A DNA stretch of 64,000 nucleotides from Hetaerina americana. Lineage: Eukaryota; Arthropoda; Insecta; Odonata; Calopterygidae. The notes beneath the pieces were generated by a model. The model worked only from the letters and a program-made list of their open reading frames with translations, had not been told where the DNA came from and made no database searches. Positions 59,302-64,000 of the stretch are shown piece after piece. Each line of letters opens with the position of its first letter. Position 1 is the stretch's first letter. The stretch covers positions 44,556,946 through 44,620,945 of the forward strand of contig JAKTNV010000001.1 in NCBI GenBank assembly GCA_022747635.1, written 5' to 3'. Position numbers and translations under genes: made by a program.

Positions 59302-61444
59302 TTTGGAATAAGTTAATTTTTCTTTTGTACAAATGTTACTGTATTCCGCTAAAAAATAGTCTCTTTTGAAATTATTAAAATGTCACTTCTTATTATCATT
59401 TTAAGCTTCATAGTTATATATGCTATTCGGCATATTTTTTTAATAACGCTCATTTTTGGTGGGGAGAATCATAATTTCGATGCGTGTGGTGATTGATTCG
59501 ATTGCCAAGGGTTCACCGACAGGATTCAGGTTAAAAATTGCGTTTCCAATTCCAAGAACATTTTTTCTTCCTATTGAAAATCCAAAAAAAAGACATGACA
59601 TGAAAACAACTTCGAGAAACATAACGTAAGGCGCATTAAAAACGGAATACCACTAGCAAATAATATTTTAAAATGAAGATGCAGTGAGTAGAAGAGGAGG
59701 AATAGGTTTTGGAGAAAATTAAAATAGTACTCTGCGCACAAATAATTAAAGATGAATGATATAAAAATAATAATGTGGGAATATCCTGAAGATAGACTTT
59801 ATTGCCACGGGTAGGAATGCCGTTGAAAACCTCAGGCATCCATTGCGTTAACTATCTTGTCGTGAGTAAAAAATGAAACCACAAGAATGAAGGGCATGAA
59901 AATTCCTGCATGGAAAACATTTTGAATTTAAGAAAGATCGGAGCACCGTTTACTCGTGTACTTTTAATGCAACATAAAATATATCTCGGATTACGACAAC
60001 AAATTTATAACTTTTGTATTTTATGGTCGATATATGAGGCGATTTCGGCTGTAACTAAATTCTAACTATTCAGAAGAGCATTCGAGATCCAGATCTGAGA
60101 TCTAAGCTGAGGATTTGATTGCATGAATATCCTGAGGCAGTGGTTAAGAAAACGAGATCAGAGGGGAAAGGAGTTACTCCATTGTTAGTGTGTCTAGTGA
60201 TTACAACAGGAGGAAAACCTCTACGCGGTAGTTGTGGTAAGAATCAACGACTTAGAAAATGAAGATAAAATGGATGAATGTGATCGCGATGAAAACGATT
60301 GTGAAATCATTTATTTGACAAATTATAAAAAGATATAGAAACACTGGATAGATGGTGGAATTACTACATCTACCTTATTTTTTGCGCCTGATTGTTAATA
60401 ACAATTTTTGTAAAAAAAGTGAATGGTAAGAAAGCGGTTGAAATTAATGAATTATGAAATAAAGATACGAGTGACACAATTTGTAAGTTTGAAGAAATTG
60501 GCAGGAGTGCGAGAGTTTAGTGTTTATAATGTGTTTGATAAAACCCAGAATTGTCTATTTCTCAGTATGAGTGCCCTTCATTGTAAATGCTTGATTTTAT
60601 GATTTTATTTGGTGTTGATTGTGTTCAGCCATATTAACATTAATTTCCATTCTAATTTAAAAGGTTCATCATGACAATTTTTGCTCAACACAAATATTTA
60701 TCCTAAATAACAGTGGCCAAGCTTTAGAATCAAATCTTTTTCAATGCATTTCTTATGAACACTACTTACCAGATTTTAATCCAGCGGCAGATTTTTAATG
60801 CACAATTGCGAATTTTGCGTTCGAAGACTTTAGTGTATTCAGACAGATTTCTCTCGGCTGTCTGACGCCTCCCCTAATAACTACCCTACATGTTCCCATA
60901 GAAATTTCTATGTAAATATGGAAATTATTGAGATCCTATGACATGATTTCCTTAATACCTGCGTAAGCATATTATTCACATTTTAAATTATTCATACAAG
61001 TGTTAGATTTAAATATCACCCGCAAGAAACTCCATTTTGCATGTAAGGTCCCAGGGTTTTCCGTTATTACTGTATTTCTCTAGAGTAGAATGGCTGAACA
61101 ACAAATTATTCAGCCATTAAAATTTATTCAAATTATTCTACCTTTTAAAAGGTAGGTTTATGAAAGTTCCTAACAACTTTTTAATTCCAGCGATGATGAG
61201 ATTCTCTCTTGTTTTCGATACAGTATTTCTTTTTTTATTTCATCCGTTTGATTGCGTAAGAATTTTGTGTGAGGACGACCGCGAAGGTCTAGCCTCTCCC
61301 GCTGGCTGATACGAAACCCGGCCCAGCGAGCCATGTGCCGTAGTTGCCAGGATTAATTCTCTTAATATTCTATCATCATAAAGTTGTGGGATAAGTAATG
61401 AGGTAATTCCTCATTACTCACTCTAACTTAACTTTCTTCCTCAA

Positions 61445-61685
61445 CAGTGTTTTAAGGTCACACCGACGCTTAAATGGCCGCCCCACTGGAGTCAGACGCC
61501 TATGAAACTCTCACGGAGGAACAGACGCTGCGCGCATGATGATCTTTCGTTTGGTTCCTACCCTTCGACCTTACCAAGCATGGGTGATCCTACCAAGAGC
61601 AAATATCATTGACCCGCAACAGTAAAACTCCACAGGTTAATGGAACGTGCAAGCTCTTCCACCACAAGGTCGTTATCCATGAGAG
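61445..61685 (-). mobile_element. Block resembling the 5' leader of an RTE-type LINE
   Basis: On the minus strand the block reads ACCTTGTGGTGGAAGAGCTT, then GGGTCAATGA, then CTCTTGGTAGGATCACCCAT and GGTAAGGTCGAAGGGTAGG. From memory, this order (CCTTGT-GTGGTGG, then a TGAYCC word, then TCCTGGTAGGRTCACCCA) is a recurrent leader upstream of RTE-type LINE ORFs in many animals. It has no open frame of note and is less AT-rich than its flanks. The assignment is from memory of a repeat pattern and needs a database comparison. Confidence 0.35.
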
Positions 61686-64000
61686 GGTATGTATGATATT
61701 TACGGATTTTTTAGCTGTAAACAATTTGAATTTTTTGGTTCTCGTCTTCAAAATACACATATTATTTTTTTATCATTGTGGGCAAGTTTTTTGTTTTCCT
61801 CTGTCGTTTCCTTTTCCGAATTTTCATTTGTGACGTCAGTGTAATATCTGTGTAATTTTCCTAAGGTAATGATTGTTTAACATTAAAATAATGCTTTTGA
61901 AATAGATCAGTTTGAATGGTTGTATTTTCTTCAGTGGCTCAAGAAATTAAATGACGTAGATTTAATTTAAATAAGGGCCTGCATATTTCCGCATTGGTGA
62001 CGTATATTATTAAAATAATTAGAAAATTCTAGATATTAGATTCTAGATTATAGATGCAGATAATTAAAGGGAATAGAGTTTACCGGTTATGTGGAGTTAC
62101 TAAAATAAATATTGAAGATTGTAAAACGTCAACCTAGCTGAAAAACGAAAAAAGGGAGGAAAAGCAAAATAGGTTATCACTGAAGGACGATGGATTGATC
62201 TGAAGAAAAATAAGTACAAATACTACTAGGTGCCAAAAGTCCCTATAATGACATAGATAACATTTGCCGAAGAAAGAAGAAAGAAACTCAAGATGGAAAG
62301 AAAGCCTTCTGCGAGAAGTTCCGCAACGAAGTTATAAGAGTCCCAGAACGAAGATTCACAGCTAATGCGAGCAAATCAGCGTAAGTGTGAAGAGGAACAC
62401 CGGGGCAACATGCAAGCTGTTAAAGAGCCACTTCGGAGAGAGAAGAACAAAGTGCTTTAACATTAGAGAGACAAGTGGGACTTGCAGAAGATAAAGAAAC
62501 AGAAGACAAATGGGAGGAATACGTAAGGCTGTAACCTTTGAAAGACGGTTAAACCAAAAACGAAATGGACAACAAGTGAGGTTGAGAAATATCTGGCAAT
62601 AAAATTGACTGCGCAATGGCAAATACAAAGAAAGACATGCTTGGAATTGAAAACCCAATGGATAAAATTTGAAGCTGCTCCGATGTAGAGCTAATGGCAT
62701 GTTATTTGAAATAATGATGGGCCGCTTACAAAGGGTCGAGATAATGGCTGGATAAGTTTCGGTGCTTCACTTTGTACTAAGTATTTGGTGACAGAAGTTC
62801 CGTTTCCGTTCTAGAGAACGTCTTCAGGTCGAAGTGTTTTAATTGAGATTTGCGTCCGTATAAGTCGCGGACGTCGGTGCTTCTGGTTTGGTGATGTAAG
62901 CTCTTGCTGGCTTTCATCTCATCTCTACCTCATTATGTTGCTTCACATTCCTAATATGGTATTGTGTTCATTTAATGGCGGAACTCAAGGGAAGAAAGGG
63001 TCGTCCTCTTTTACCTCATCTACTTCTGGGACATCTGTATGGTACCCTATCGATCCTTGCCATAGGGGCTGATGAAACCCTCCCTTTAGTTATTTACTCC
63101 TATGATCTACTGTTGATTTTTCATCTATTAAAAATGAAATTTTGTCTCTATACTTCTCTCGGATTACTTATTTAAAGATTCGAAAGTTTATTTAGCTAGT
63201 TTTTTTCTTTAACTGGTTACACACTAGTATATTTGGTTTAATAAACATTTATGAAAACATCATGCCTCATTTACTGGTTTCCTATATGACCTGTTTAAAA
63301 TAGGTCGAAATTTGAAAGATTTGAAACATTTGGCCTACTATTTTAGATGAATTATGTCTGTTAAAATAAAATTTTCAAATTTGATGAAACTCGCTTATAA
63401 TGCCTTATATCTGAAAGTCAAACGAACTCGTAGCCATTCCATTAATTATACGTGTGAGTTTCGTATATATTGAGCATCTGTACCCTAAGCATTTACTGCG
63501 GAGCTGCGGATAAAATAATTACCATATAAAACTTGGGCATTAGTTTTTTAGTTGCTAAATAACTGAATGATATCGGTGTTTAATGAAATTTAAGCTTGGG
63601 TGCAAAGACATTTTTCTTACCAATATCATGCACACAAGTTTTTCATCAAAATTTTCGGTTGTATTTCAATAATGAGTTGCGTTGATTTTTGAATGAAAAT
63701 TATTATTTCTTTCTTATTTTTACACGTGCGTGGTTGTTCTCTTATTCCGTGAACGAAAAGTAGTAATCCATTGTTGAGTAAATTATAGGCAGCAGTAATT
63801 TCAGGCATGAAATTGAGAGGCATAATAGAGCTCCTACATTTTCTTATGTACGAGTATATGTACTCAAAATAATTTCCCATGTTTGCAGCAATATTTGATT
63901 ATTTGCTAACGAAGAAGTATATTTTAGAGAAATAGGGGCTACTCTCTAGAAATTTGTGCCAGATATCTGAGTGTTTAAGTTTCGGGGGTTAGGATTAAAA
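61686..64000. other. Unannotated stretch at window end
   Basis: No gene or element is supported. The plus strand at 62140-62700 is purine-rich and gives a 112-codon minus-strand frame (62362-62700) that looks compositional. Confidence 0.4.

Larger units (their letters stand above)
51901..61444. other. Unannotated stretch
   Basis: No gene or transposon is confidently recognised. It includes a possible exon at 53.9 kb, a pyrimidine-rich block at 54480-54930, and small hairpins at 59251-59301, 61089-61117, 61138-61155 and 61394-61418. Confidence 0.4.

Noticed and set aside
62220..62260. TGCCAAAAGTCCC, slightly like the mariner B terminal repeat
   Set aside because: Only about a dozen matching bases, no partner repeat and no transposase remnant.
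62362..62700. 112-codon hydrophobic minus-strand frame
   Set aside because: The opposite strand is purine-rich, which alone yields Leu/Phe/Ser-rich translations; no signal or domain evidence.

Overview
The window looks like intergenic, transposon-rich DNA from an animal, most likely an arthropod. It is AT-rich and contains no long intact host gene, no rRNA gene and no confident functional tRNA gene. It does contain LINEs of the Jockey/CR1 and RTE-like types, a Penelope-like element (PLE), Tc1/mariner DNA transposons, tRNA-derived SINEs and (TA)n microsatellites. The arthropod call is inferred from the mix of element families. The species cannot be told from what I can see.

Layout. Bases 1-6.5 kb hold nothing I recognise. 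From 6.6 to 14.9 kb lies a nested cluster. A decayed Jockey/CR1-like LINE (+, 6.6-9.6 kb) carries in its tail a 5'-truncated PLE (-, 9.60-11.37 kb), which has 128-bp inverted terminal repeats and an 18-bp near-perfect target duplication. A second decayed LINE (-, 12.5-14.5 kb) is interrupted by a 434-bp foldback element with two 211-bp arms. The cluster ends in an internally deleted mariner (+, 14.5-14.9 kb). RTE-like LINE fragments, apparently of one family, recur at 20.0-21.8 (-), 24.5-25.3 (+), 31.1-31.3 (+), 39.0-39.3 (-), 40.9-41.4 (-), 43.95-44.25 (+) and 50.5-51.9 kb (-). The 24.5-kb copy keeps a long open frame and looks youngest. From 25.4 to 28.35 kb, (TA)n tracts bracket a block of three internally deleted Tc1/mariner elements, two of which share the same deletion junction. 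A third mariner-type family member with intact ends and TA duplications sits at 32.37-33.31 kb. Two same-strand copies of one tRNA-derived SINE lie at 35.87-36.58 kb and a different SINE at 37.46 kb. A block resembling the 5' leader of an RTE-type LINE lies at 61.45-61.69 kb on the minus strand. The rest is unannotatable from sequence alone; the most gene-like piece is a speculative 84-nt exon at 53.9 kb.

How the parts relate. No element here is clearly autonomous. All four mariner-type elements with recognisable coding sequence have lost part of the catalytic core, and the LINE and PLE genes carry frameshifts and stops. Several keep the ends needed for mobilisation in trans. The most interesting structures are the PLE with its hammerhead-ribozyme-like terminal repeats, the large foldback inside a LINE, and the pair of Tc1/mariner derivatives sharing a deletion. 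I saw no convincing evidence of a wholly new biological system.
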